A stretch of DNA of 64,000 nucleotides from NCBI GenBank assembly GCA_900766585.1, contig CAAFVV010000014.1, positions 1 to 64,000 on the forward strand. Direction: 5' to 3'. A model generated the notes under the pieces. It was given only the letters and a program-made list of their open reading frames with translations, made no database searches and was not told the DNA's origin. This document shows positions 52,427-59,579 of the stretch, piece after piece; the stretch's first letter is position 1, and every line of letters begins with the position of its first letter. The stretch is from Clostridia bacterium (GTDB lineage Bacteria; Bacillota; Clostridia; Oscillospirales; Acutalibacteraceae). Position numbers and translations under genes: made by a program.

Positions 52427-52975
52427 GTGGATTACGCAGTGATCACCGCTCAGGCGCGTCGGGCGATGACGGAGCTTTTGGATGCCGCTCATACGGAACC
52501 GGGAGATATCGTCGTCGTCGGCTGTTCCTCCAGCGAAATATTGGGCGCACATATCGGTAAAGGCTCCAGCCCCGACGCCGCAAAGGCGGTTTTGGACGGT
52601 ATTGCCCCCGTGGTCGAAGCGCACGGGCTGTATTTAGCGGCGCAGTGCTGTGAGCACCTCAACCGCGCGCTGATTCTGGAAAAGGAGGCGGCGCGAAAAT
52701 ACGGCTACCCTGTTGTAAATGTCGTGCCGCAGCCGAAAGCGGGCGGCTCGTTTGCCACAGCGGTCTATGCGCATCTGCGCGAGCCGGTCGCCGTGGAGGA
52801 GATCCGTGCTGCCTGCGGGCTGGATATCGGCGGCACATTGATCGGTATGCATCTGCGTCCGGTCGCCGTGCCGGTGCGGCTCTCGCTTGATCATATCGGC
52901 GAGGCAATCCTGCTCTGCGCCCGCACCCGCCCGAAATATATTGGCGGTTGCCGCGCGGTCTATGCGGAGGAATAA
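52427..52975 (+). CDS. TIGR01440/UPF0340-family protein
   Basis: A 182-residue protein starting at GTG (GGAAGTGG upstream). Family segments: DIVVVGCSSSEILGAHIGKG, QCCEHLNRALILEKEAARKY, VVNVVPQPKAGGSFATAVYA and GTLIGMHLRPVAVPVRLSLD. The family (YwlG) has no established function. Stop lies 38 bases before tRNA-Leu. Confidence 0.93.
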   Translation: MDYAVITAQARRAMTELLDAAHTEPGDIVVVGCSSSEILGAHIGKGSSPDAAKAVLDGIAPVVEAHGLYLAAQCCEHLNRALILEKEAARKYGYPVVNVVPQPKAGGSFATAVYAHLREPVAVEEIRAACGLDIGGTLIGMHLRPVAVPVRLSLDHIGEAILLCARTRPKYIGGCRAVYAEE

Positions 52976-52980
52976 AATAA

Positions 52981-53005
52981 GCCGACCGGGCTTTGCCCGG
53001 TCGGC
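52981..53005 (+). terminator. Stem-loop between the TIGR01440 gene and tRNA-Leu
   Basis: Perfect 10-bp arms GCCGACCGGG and CCCGGTCGGC around CTTTG. It lacks a U-tract, so it may be a weak terminator or a processing stem that lets transcription reach the tRNA. Confidence 0.6.
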
Positions 53006-53012
53006 TGTATAT

Positions 53013-53094
53013 GCGGGCGTGGCGGAATGGCAGACGCGCCGGTCTTAGGAGCCGGTGGGCAACCGTGTGGGTTCGAGTCCCACCGCCCGCACCA
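53013..53094 (+). tRNA. tRNA-Leu (TAG anticodon)
   Basis: A class II tRNA: acceptor GCGGGCG/CGCCCGC, anticodon stem CCGGT/GCCGG around CTTAGGA with anticodon TAG, a short variable arm GGTGGGCAACCGT, T-arm TGGGTTCGAGTCCCA and encoded CCA. Decodes CUA and wobble leucine codons. No promoter of its own is visible, so it may be read from 52366. Confidence 0.94.
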
Positions 53095-53095
53095 G

Positions 53096-53135
53096 AAAAA
53101 CGGCGGATTGTGAAGGTGATCTGCCGTTTTATTAT
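53096..53135 (+). terminator. Terminator of tRNA-Leu
   Basis: AAAACGGC / GCCGTTTT outer arms with GAT/ATC inner pairs, followed by ATTAT, starting two bases after the CCA end. Confidence 0.75.
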
Positions 53136-53257
53136 GGGCGACGGGATGCGGCGCCGTTATTTGTTTGCCGCCGCTGATCGGCAGCCTTGACAAAACCGCA
53201 CGGGAGAAAGATACCGAAAGGTTTTGCCGCACTGTCTATCAGAGGAGAGAAACGAAC

Positions 53258-53929
53258 GTGTATTTTGCCTATGGAGAGACCGAGCTTGCCTATTTGCGGC
53301 AAAGGGATAAGCGCCTGTGCGCGGTCATTGACCGTATCGGGCATATCGACCGCATTGTAGATACGGATCTGTTTTCGTCCGTCGTCCACCACATCATCGG
53401 ACAGCAGATTTCGACTAAAGCGCAGGCGACGATCTGGCAGCGGATGCAGGAGGCACTGGGCGCAGTCAATGCCGAAACCGTTCTTGCGGCGGGAATTCCC
53501 AGACTGCAGGGGCTTGGTATGACCTTCCGCAAGGCGGAGTATATTACGGACTTTGCCGAAAGGGTGCATACAGGCACGTTTGATCCGGATGCGGTGGAGC
53601 ATATGTCCGATGAAGAGGCGATCCGCGAGCTGAGCGCTCTCAAGGGCATCGGCGTCTGGACGGCGGAGATGATCTTGCTGTTTTGTATGCAGCGCCCGAA
53701 TATTTTCAGCTATGACGATCTTGCCATTCAGCGGGGGCTGCGCATGGTCTATCATCATCGGAGCATTGACCGTGAACGGTTTGCCAAATACCGCCGCCGG
53801 TTCGCTCCCTATTGCAGTGTGGCAAGCCTGTATTTATGGGCTGTCTCCGGCGGCACGATCCCGGAAATGCGGGATCCTAAGCCGAAAGATAAGCGCAAAA
53901 AAGGGGGGAGCGGAGGGAAGCTCCGCTGA
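53258..53929 (+). CDS. DNA-3-methyladenine glycosylase (AlkA-type, HhH-GPD)
   Basis: A 223-residue base-excision enzyme. It has FSSVVHHIIGQQISTKAQAT, RLQGLGMTFRKAEYITDF, the helix-hairpin-helix LKGIGVWTAEMILLF and the catalytic Asp in FSYDDLAIQRGLRMVY. It excises alkylated bases. The N-terminal sugar-like domain of E. coli AlkA is absent. GTG at 53258 is favoured by GAGGAGAG upstream; a longer frame from 53165 has no such site. A possible TTGACA lies at 53187, with a poor -10. ogt follows, as in alkylation-repair pairs. Confidence 0.93.
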   Translation: MYFAYGETELAYLRQRDKRLCAVIDRIGHIDRIVDTDLFSSVVHHIIGQQISTKAQATIWQRMQEALGAVNAETVLAAGIPRLQGLGMTFRKAEYITDFAERVHTGTFDPDAVEHMSDEEAIRELSALKGIGVWTAEMILLFCMQRPNIFSYDDLAIQRGLRMVYHHRSIDRERFAKYRRRFAPYCSVASLYLWAVSGGTIPEMRDPKPKDKRKKGGSGGKLR

Positions 53930-53985
53930 TGTAGAAAAACGCAGATGCTGTACCGGACTTTGAGTCTTTTTTCGAGGTGTATGGT

Positions 53986-54519
53986 ATGACTTTTGTTCAA
54001 CATTATGATTCGCCGCTGGGGGAAATATTGCTCGCGGCAAACGGAATCGGACTGACCGGACTGTGGTTTGACGGGGAAAAGTATTTTGCCGACAATCTGC
54101 CTGTCGAGCACGAAGAGCGGGAAACGCCTGCCCTTGCGGAAGCCCGGCGCTGGCTGGATATGTATTTTTCCGGCAGAGAGCCGGATTTTTTGCCGCCGCT
54201 GTATCCGATCGGCTCAGCGTTTCGCCGGGCGGTATGGGATATTCTTCTGAAAATCCCCTATGGGCAGACTACAACCTACGGTGAGATCGCGCGGCAGCTG
54301 ACAGAAGTACAGGGGCTTGCCCGCATGTCTGCTCAGGCGGTCGGTGGTGCGGTCGGGCACAATGAAATTTCCGTGATTATCCCTTGCCACCGGGTCGTCG
54401 GGACAAACGGCAGTTTGACCGGCTATGCAGGCGGAATAGATAAAAAGGTGGCACTGCTGAAGCTGGAGCATGCCGACATGCGCAGCTTTTTTGTGCCGAC
54501 GAAAGGAACCGCACTGTAA
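53986..54519 (+). CDS. ogt: Methylated-DNA-protein-cysteine methyltransferase
   Basis: A 177-residue suicide repair protein that moves the methyl group from O6-methylguanine to its own Cys. N-terminal ribonuclease-like domain (YDSPLGEILLAANGIGLTGL) and the active-site domain with YGQTTTYGEIARQL, AVGGAVGHNEISVIIPCHRV VG and GSLTGYAGGIDKKVALL. ATG at 53986 sits eight bases after GAGG. It pairs with the upstream glycosylase for alkylation damage. Confidence 0.96.
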   Translation: MTFVQHYDSPLGEILLAANGIGLTGLWFDGEKYFADNLPVEHEERETPALAEARRWLDMYFSGREPDFLPPLYPIGSAFRRAVWDILLKIPYGQTTTYGEIARQLTEVQGLARMSAQAVGGAVGHNEISVIIPCHRVVGTNGSLTGYAGGIDKKVALLKLEHADMRSFFVPTKGTAL

Positions 54520-54581
54520 GAAAGGCGCAGCTATGCCTTTTGCGTTGGATAGACGGATCAGTCTCTTCATATACGCAAAAC

Positions 54582-54612
54582 CCCGCCGACTAAAAATCGG
54601 CGGGATCTTTTC
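54582..54612 (+). terminator. Terminator after ogt
   Basis: CCCGCCGA / TCGGCGGG around CTAAAAA, followed by ATCTTTT. Convergent with the minus-strand gene at 54656, which may use its own A/T flank (CAAAA upstream). Confidence 0.8.
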
Positions 54613-54655
54613 CGTCAGAAGCCATTTGTATACCAGTGGGAATAAGTCGCGCCGC

Positions 54656-54997
54656 TCACTCCCATTCTGCCCAAGCATCAGGGCAATAGCCGACGGTGGC
54701 TTGTCTGCCGTTGCGCACGATCGGAGTGCGAAACAGTCCGGGGTATTCCGCGAGCTTTTCCTCCTTCGCCTCCTCCGAGGCGAGATAGGCGATAAAGCTG
54801 CGGTCATAGTCGCGGGCGCGGGGGTCGATCAACGCCTCCAGCCCGCCGAGCGCAGCTTTGAGCGTGCGCAGCTCGCCGGGGCGGATGCCGTAGCGCGGAA
54901 CGTCGATAAACTGGAACTTGATGCCGCGCTCTTTGAAATAGCGCTGCGCTTTCTGTGTGTCGAAACACTTGACCTTGCCGTAAATCTGAATATTCAT
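54656..54997 (-). CDS. ArsC/Spx-family protein
   Basis: A 113-residue thioredoxin-fold protein: MNIQIYGKVKCFDTQKAQRY, FKERGIKFQFIDV, LKAALGGLEALIDPRARDY, and LFRTPIVRNGRQATVGYCPD, the ArsC/Spx/MgsR pattern. A single Cys-11 (CFDTQKA) occupies the active position, without the CxxC of Spx. Whether it is an arsenate reductase or a redox regulator cannot be decided; the TPIVR segment is common to both. It overlaps the upstream DUF896 gene by 4 bases. Confidence 0.88.
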   Translation of the reverse strand: MNIQIYGKVKCFDTQKAQRYFKERGIKFQFIDVPRYGIRPGELRTLKAALGGLEALIDPRARDYDRSFIAYLASEEAKEEKLAEYPGLFRTPIVRNGRQATVGYCPDAWAEWE

Positions 54998-55209
54998 GAG
55001 CGGGGCGGCTCCTTTTTTCTGATCTTCACCTGACGCCCCTGTTCATCGGTGACATAGACGTTGTCAAGCGTGGCTTGCAGATCCCGTCGAAAGGCGGCGA
55101 TATATTCCTCGCGAAGCCCACGGCGTTCCTCTTCTTCCTCAGGGGTCAGACCGCTTTCCTTGGCCTTGCGGGCAAGTGCATTGATACGGGCGATTTTTTC
55201 GGCGTTCAT
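54994..55209 (-). CDS. DUF896-family protein (YnzC-like)
   Basis: A 71-residue helical protein: AEKIARINALARKAKESGLT, PEEEEERRGLREEYIAAFRR, the DUF896/UPF0291 signature, ending in a basic tail. In Bacillus, relatives are LexA/SOS-associated small proteins. AAGGAGGG lies upstream of the ATG at 55209. Operon partner of the ArsC/Spx-like gene. Confidence 0.92.
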   Translation of the reverse strand: MNAEKIARINALARKAKESGLTPEEEEERRGLREEYIAAFRRDLQATLDNVYVTDEQGRQVKIRKKEPPRS

Positions 55210-55282
55210 CGGCTTGTCCCTCCTTCTTACCTCTTGATTATACTGTTTTTTGGCGTAAAATGCAAGTTTTCCCGAAAAAACA

Positions 55283-55311
55283 TTGCCAAGTGAAAAAAGG
55301 AATGGTATAAT
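55283..55311 (+). promoter_or_regulatory. Promoter of the DivIVA-like gene
   Basis: TTGCCA (55283-55288) and TATAAT (55306-55311), 17-bp spacer. Confidence 0.78.
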
Positions 55312-55357
55312 ACCAAGCGACCGAGTAAGGATTCTGCGAAAGGCGGGTGTGGCTGAT

Positions 55358-56236
55358 ATGGCACAGTCGGGCATTTTTCGTACCAGTATGCGGGGCTTCA
55401 ACAAAGAGGAAGTGCTGCAATATATTGAAGATCTCAACGCCCGTGCGGTGGCAGATCACCAGGCGGCTACCGAAGAGATTGCCCAAAAGCAGCAGGAGAA
55501 TACGGCGCTGAAGGGTCAGATTTCTGTCTGTCAGTCCCAGTTGGCGAAAGCTGAGCAAAACGCAGAGGAACTGCAGAAGCTGGTGGATGAATACCGCATA
55601 ACGGTGCGGAAGATGAATGAGGCGGAGGAGCAGACGACTGCGCTGAACGGGGAGATTGCTTCGCTTCGTCAACAGATCGAGGCGCTCAACCGCGAGCGGG
55701 TGGCGCTCAACGCCCGAGGCGTGCGCGCCGAGCAGCTTGCCGCCGAGCGGGAACAGGAGCTGTCCTCGCTTCGCGAAAAAGCGGAGGAATGGCGCGCGTC
55801 GGCAGAGGGGCTGTCCGCACAGCTGACGGCGGAAAAGCGGGAAAATGAGGCGCTTCGCTCCCGCGTGCACAATGCCGAGCTGACGCCGGAAAAACGGCGG
55901 TATTACGAACAGCTTGGCGATACCTGTCGTAAAGCGGTGGAGGAAAACCGCCGGTACCGTGCGCTGATCGGCCATGTCGGCACGTTTGTGGCGGAGGTGC
56001 GGCAGATGAACCGCACGATGCTTGAGGATACCTGCCGGCAGGGAGCGGATGCGCTGGCGCGGGCAGACAGCGAGCTTGAAACCGCGGTCACGCAGCTTTT
56101 GGCGAGCCGTGCCGCGCTTTCTGATATGCAGAAGGCATTGGCCGAACGCTTTGAGGCGAACGATCAGCGGCTTTCGGCGCTTTGTGACCGGCTGGCGCAG
56201 GATATGCCGGACACGGCCGGCCGGGAGACGGAATAA
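55358..56236 (+). CDS. DivIVA-like coiled-coil protein
   Basis: A 292-residue protein with a DivIVA-type N-terminus (IFRTSMRGFNKEEVLQYIED) and a long coiled coil (about 35-205, rich in Glu/Gln/Arg heptads), then a helical C-terminal part (RQMNRTMLEDTCRQGADALA). DivIVA-family proteins mark poles and septa by sensing membrane curvature. Distinct from canonical DivIVA by the longer coil. The ATG has a weak ribosome site (AAAGGCGGG); an in-frame GTG three codons upstream is an alternative. Confidence 0.85.
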   Translation: MAQSGIFRTSMRGFNKEEVLQYIEDLNARAVADHQAATEEIAQKQQENTALKGQISVCQSQLAKAEQNAEELQKLVDEYRITVRKMNEAEEQTTALNGEIASLRQQIEALNRERVALNARGVRAEQLAAEREQELSSLREKAEEWRASAEGLSAQLTAEKRENEALRSRVHNAELTPEKRRYYEQLGDTCRKAVEENRRYRALIGHVGTFVAEVRQMNRTMLEDTCRQGADALARADSELETAVTQLLASRAALSDMQKALAERFEANDQRLSALCDRLAQDMPDTAGRETE

Positions 56237-56339
56237 GTCCGTCAGTGGAAGAATATACTGGTGACAGATCAATCGGCGGCTGCGGCTGCCGGGAGGACTG
56301 CCCGGTTTGATCCGGGCGGAAAATAAAGGAGTGTTTTTT

Positions 56340-56561
56340 ATGGCAGAATTAAAGTACGAGATCGTGAAAACCATCGGCGTATTGTCCGAATCCCCCTCCG
56401 GCTGGACAAAGGAGCTGAATCTGGTCAGCTGGAATGACCGCGCACCGAAATACGACGTACGCGACTGGGCACCGGAGCATGCGAAAATGGGAAAAGGCGT
56501 GACTTTGACACAGGACGAGGTCATTTTGCTGCGTGATCTGCTTAACGAAGAGGAGCTGTAA
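56340..56561 (+). CDS. ydbC: YdbC/PC4-like ssDNA-binding protein
   Basis: A 73-residue protein starting MAELKYEIVKTIGVLSESPS, with GWTKELNLVSWNDRAPKYDV RDW and LTQDEVILLRDLL, the YdbC family related to eukaryotic PC4 that binds single-stranded DNA. ATAAAGGAG precedes the ATG. Four bases from uppP. The 100 bases before it, after the DivIVA-like gene, show no gene. Confidence 0.93.
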   Translation: MAELKYEIVKTIGVLSESPSGWTKELNLVSWNDRAPKYDVRDWAPEHAKMGKGVTLTQDEVILLRDLLNEEEL

Positions 56562-56564
56562 GCG

Positions 56565-57422
56565 GTGGCAGTGTTTTGGGATGTGCTGAAGGCGATTGCC
56601 TTCGGCATAGTTGAGGGGATTACCGAATGGCTGCCGATCAGCAGCACCGGACATCTCATCCTTTTGGAGCATTTTTTGAAGATGGATGTCTCCGAAAACT
56701 ACATGGAGATGTTCGATGTTGTGATCCAGCTCGGCGCCATTTTTGCGGTTGTGCTGCTGTTCTGGAAGCGCCTGTGGCCGTTTGGCTATTCCCGCGGGAA
56801 GGGTCTCGGCGGCGTGGTATTTAAAGAGGGCGCCGTCCCGCTCTGGGCAAAGATTCTGATCTCCTGTGTGCCCGCCGCTGTTGTCGGCATTTTGTGGGAT
56901 GATGTGTTCAACGCCCTGTTTTACAATCCGGTATCGGTGGCGATCGCGCTGATCGCGGTCGGCGGCGTGTTTATCCTGCTGGAAAGCCGCAAGGCAAACA
57001 AGGCAAAAGAGGCGCGCGTCCGCCGTGTGGATGATATTGCCTATTGGCAGGCGCTGGCGATCGGCGTGTTTCAGGTGCTTGCGGCGGTATTTCCCGGGAC
57101 ATCGCGTTCGGGCGCCACGATCATGGGCGCTCTGCTGATCGGGCTGTCCCGCCGTACGGCGGCGGAATACAGCTTTTTACTGGCGGTTCCCGTTATGTTC
57201 GGGGCGAGTCTGCTCAAGCTCGTCAAGTTCGGCTTTGCCTTCACCGGAACCGAGCTTCTGCTTCTCGCGGTCGGCATGATCGTGTCGTTTGTCGTCAGCC
57301 TGTTTGTGATCGGCTTTTTGATGGATTACATCCGCAAGCACGATTTCAAGGTGTTCGGATGGTACCGGATCGCCTTGGGTGCCGTGGTGCTGATCGCTGC
57401 GGCAGCCGGTGTGTTCAAGTGA
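56565..57422 (+). CDS. uppP: Undecaprenyl-diphosphatase (UppP/BacA)
   Basis: A 285-residue membrane enzyme that recycles the undecaprenyl carrier for wall synthesis; relatives confer bacitracin resistance. Catalytic motifs: GIVEGITEWLPISSTGHLIL (E and S residues, about 14-32) and FPGTSRSGATIMGALLIG, plus seven or eight membrane helices. GTG start, AGAGGAGC upstream within the end of ydbC. Confidence 0.96.
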   Translation: MAVFWDVLKAIAFGIVEGITEWLPISSTGHLILLEHFLKMDVSENYMEMFDVVIQLGAIFAVVLLFWKRLWPFGYSRGKGLGGVVFKEGAVPLWAKILISCVPAAVVGILWDDVFNALFYNPVSVAIALIAVGGVFILLESRKANKAKEARVRRVDDIAYWQALAIGVFQVLAAVFPGTSRSGATIMGALLIGLSRRTAAEYSFLLAVPVMFGASLLKLVKFGFAFTGTELLLLAVGMIVSFVVSLFVIGFLMDYIRKHDFKVFGWYRIALGAVVLIAAAAGVFK

Positions 57423-57426
57423 ATAT

Positions 57427-57462
57427 AAAAAGCGCGTTTCAGCTGCTGGAACGCGCTTTTTT
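57427..57462 (+). terminator. Terminator after uppP
   Basis: AAAAAGCGCGTTTC / GAACGCGCTTTTTT stem, with AGCTGCTG in the loop, starting five bases after the stop. Confidence 0.92.
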
Positions 57463-57504
57463 GATGCCAAAACGCGCGAAAATGGGGGAAGGATTGTCCG
57501 GCGC

Positions 57505-57534
57505 TTGACAAATCCAGTGGTTTGGGGGTACAAT
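57505..57534 (+). promoter_or_regulatory. Promoter of the topoisomerase operon
   Basis: TTGACA (57505-57510) and TACAAT (57529-57534), 18-bp spacer, about 48 bases before the ATG. Confidence 0.8.
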
Positions 57535-57581
57535 AGTCTTCATGAGTGTTAAGATGAATGTGAGAAAAAGGACGGGAAAGC

Positions 57582-59564
57582 ATGGCATCCAAAAAGACGG
57601 AATACGGCAACGACAGTATCAGCTCCTTAAAAGGCGCCGACCGTGTGCGCAAACGCCCTGCGGTCATTTTCGGCTCGGACGGGCTGGAGGGCTGCGAGCA
57701 TGCGGTATTTGAGATCCTCTCCAACTCCATTGACGAGGCGCGCGAGGGTCACGGCAGCCGCATCATCACGACCCGGTATGCCGACGGCTCCTTTGAGGTG
57801 CAGGATTTCGGCCGCGGCGTCCCGGTGGACTATAACCAAAAGGAACAGCGCTATAACTGGGAGCTTGTGTTCTGCGAGCTGTATGCGGGCGGAAAATACA
57901 ATACGAACAACAGCGAGAACTATGAGTTTTCGCTCGGTCTGAACGGACTCGGTGCCTGCGCCACGCAGTATTCCTCGGAATATATGGACGTGACGGTCAA
58001 GCGCGACGGATTTATCTATTCGCTCCATTTTGAACACGGCGAAAACGTCGGCGGGCTGAAAAAGGAGCCGTATGCCAAAAAGGATACCGGTACGGTTATC
58101 CGCTGGAAGCCGGATATTCAGGTATTTACCGATATCGACGTGCCGATCGAGTATTTCCGCGATATTATCCGTCGTCAGTCCATCGTCAATCCCGGGCTGC
58201 TGTTTCAGCTGCGCAGCCAGAGCGGCAGCAGCTTTGAGACGGAGGAATTTATTTATCAAAACGGCATCGCCGACTATGTGGAGGAGCTGGTCGGGGAGAA
58301 CCGGCTGACCGACGTGCAGGTGTGGTCCGCCGAACGGCGCGGCCGCGACCGGGCGGATATGCCGGATTACAAGGTGAAGCTGCAGGTGGCGATGTGCGCC
58401 TCCAACAAGCTGTCGATGCAGGAGTACTACCATAACTCAAGCTGGCTCGAGCATGGCGGTTCGCCCGAAAAGGCGGTGCGCTCGGCGTTTGTGTCCCAGA
58501 TCGACGCCTACCTGAAGCAAAACGGAAAATATCTCAAAAACGAGAGCAAGATCACCTTTCAGGACGTGCAGGACTGCCTTGTGCTGGTGTCGTCGTCATT
58601 TTCGACCCAGACCTCCTATGAGAACCAGACGAAAAAGGCGATCAACAATAAATTTATTCAAGAGGCGATGACCGATTTTCTGCGGCATAACCTCGAGGTG
58701 TATTTTCTCGAAAACAAAGCCGATGCCGACCGCTTCTGCGATCAGGTGCTGATCAACAAGCGCAGCCGCGAAAAGGCGGAGACCACGCGTCTGAACCTGA
58801 AAAAGACGCTGCAGTCCGGCAACGATCTCGCCTCGCGCGTGCCGGGCTTTGTCGATTGCCGCAGCCGCGACGTGAGCATGCGCGAGCTGTTCATCGTGGA
58901 GGGTAAATCTGCCATGGGCGCCTGTGTCCAGGCGCGCGATTCCGAATTTCAGGCGGTCATTCCCGTCCGCGGCAAGATCTTAAACTGCCTGAAGGCGGAG
59001 TACGACAAGATCTTCAAAAGCGAGATCATCGTCAATCTGCTTAAGGTGATGGGCTGCGGGGTCGAGGTGCGCTCCAAGTCGAACCGCAATCTCGCCAACT
59101 TTGATCTGGCACAGCTGCGGTTTAACAAGATCATCCTCTGCACCGATGCCGACGTGGATGGCTTCCAGATCCGGACGCTGATCCTGACCATGCTCTACCG
59201 GCTGACCCCGACGCTGATCGAAAAGGGGTATGTCTATATCGCTGAGACCCCGCTGTATGAGATCAACACCAAGACTGACACATTTTTTGCCTATAACGAC
59301 CGCGAAAAAGCGGCGATACTTGAAGAGCTGGGCGATAAGAAATACACGATCCAGCGCTCAAAGGGACTCGGTGAAAACGAGCCCGCCATGATGTCGCTGA
59401 CCACGATGGCGCCCGCGACCCGCCGGCTCGTCAAGGTGACGCCGACCGACGCGGCGGAGACGGCTTCGGTGTTCGACGTGCTGCTCGGCGACGACCTCGA
59501 CGGGCGCAAGCGCATCATCGCGGAGCACGGCGCCGAATATCTCGATATGCTGGATCTGGAATAA
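57582..59564 (+). CDS. parE: Type II topoisomerase B subunit (ParE/GyrB-like)
   Basis: A 660-residue ATPase subunit. GHKL ATP-binding motifs are CEHAVFEILSNSIDEAREGH, VQDFGRGVPVDY and SLGLNGLGACATQYSSE; transducer region; Toprim domain with IVEGKSAMGACVQA (440-) and CTDADVDGFQIRTLILTMLY (Asp 522/524/526); C-terminal KGLGENEPAMM. It differs from GyrB in having EGKSA instead of EGDSA. It is co-transcribed with the A subunit and should relax or decatenate DNA. Calling it ParE rather than GyrB is by organisation and is not proven. Confidence 0.92.
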   Translation: MASKKTEYGNDSISSLKGADRVRKRPAVIFGSDGLEGCEHAVFEILSNSIDEAREGHGSRIITTRYADGSFEVQDFGRGVPVDYNQKEQRYNWELVFCELYAGGKYNTNNSENYEFSLGLNGLGACATQYSSEYMDVTVKRDGFIYSLHFEHGENVGGLKKEPYAKKDTGTVIRWKPDIQVFTDIDVPIEYFRDIIRRQSIVNPGLLFQLRSQSGSSFETEEFIYQNGIADYVEELVGENRLTDVQVWSAERRGRDRADMPDYKVKLQVAMCASNKLSMQEYYHNSSWLEHGGSPEKAVRSAFVSQIDAYLKQNGKYLKNESKITFQDVQDCLVLVSSSFSTQTSYENQTKKAINNKFIQEAMTDFLRHNLEVYFLENKADADRFCDQVLINKRSREKAETTRLNLKKTLQSGNDLASRVPGFVDCRSRDVSMRELFIVEGKSAMGACVQARDSEFQAVIPVRGKILNCLKAEYDKIFKSEIIVNLLKVMGCGVEVRSKSNRNLANFDLAQLRFNKIILCTDADVDGFQIRTLILTMLYRLTPTLIEKGYVYIAETPLYEINTKTDTFFAYNDREKAAILEELGDKKYTIQRSKGLGENEPAMMSLTTMAPATRRLVKVTPTDAAETASVFDVLLGDDLDGRKRIIAEHGAEYLDMLDLE

Positions 59565-59579
59565 GGGGAGGGAAACGAT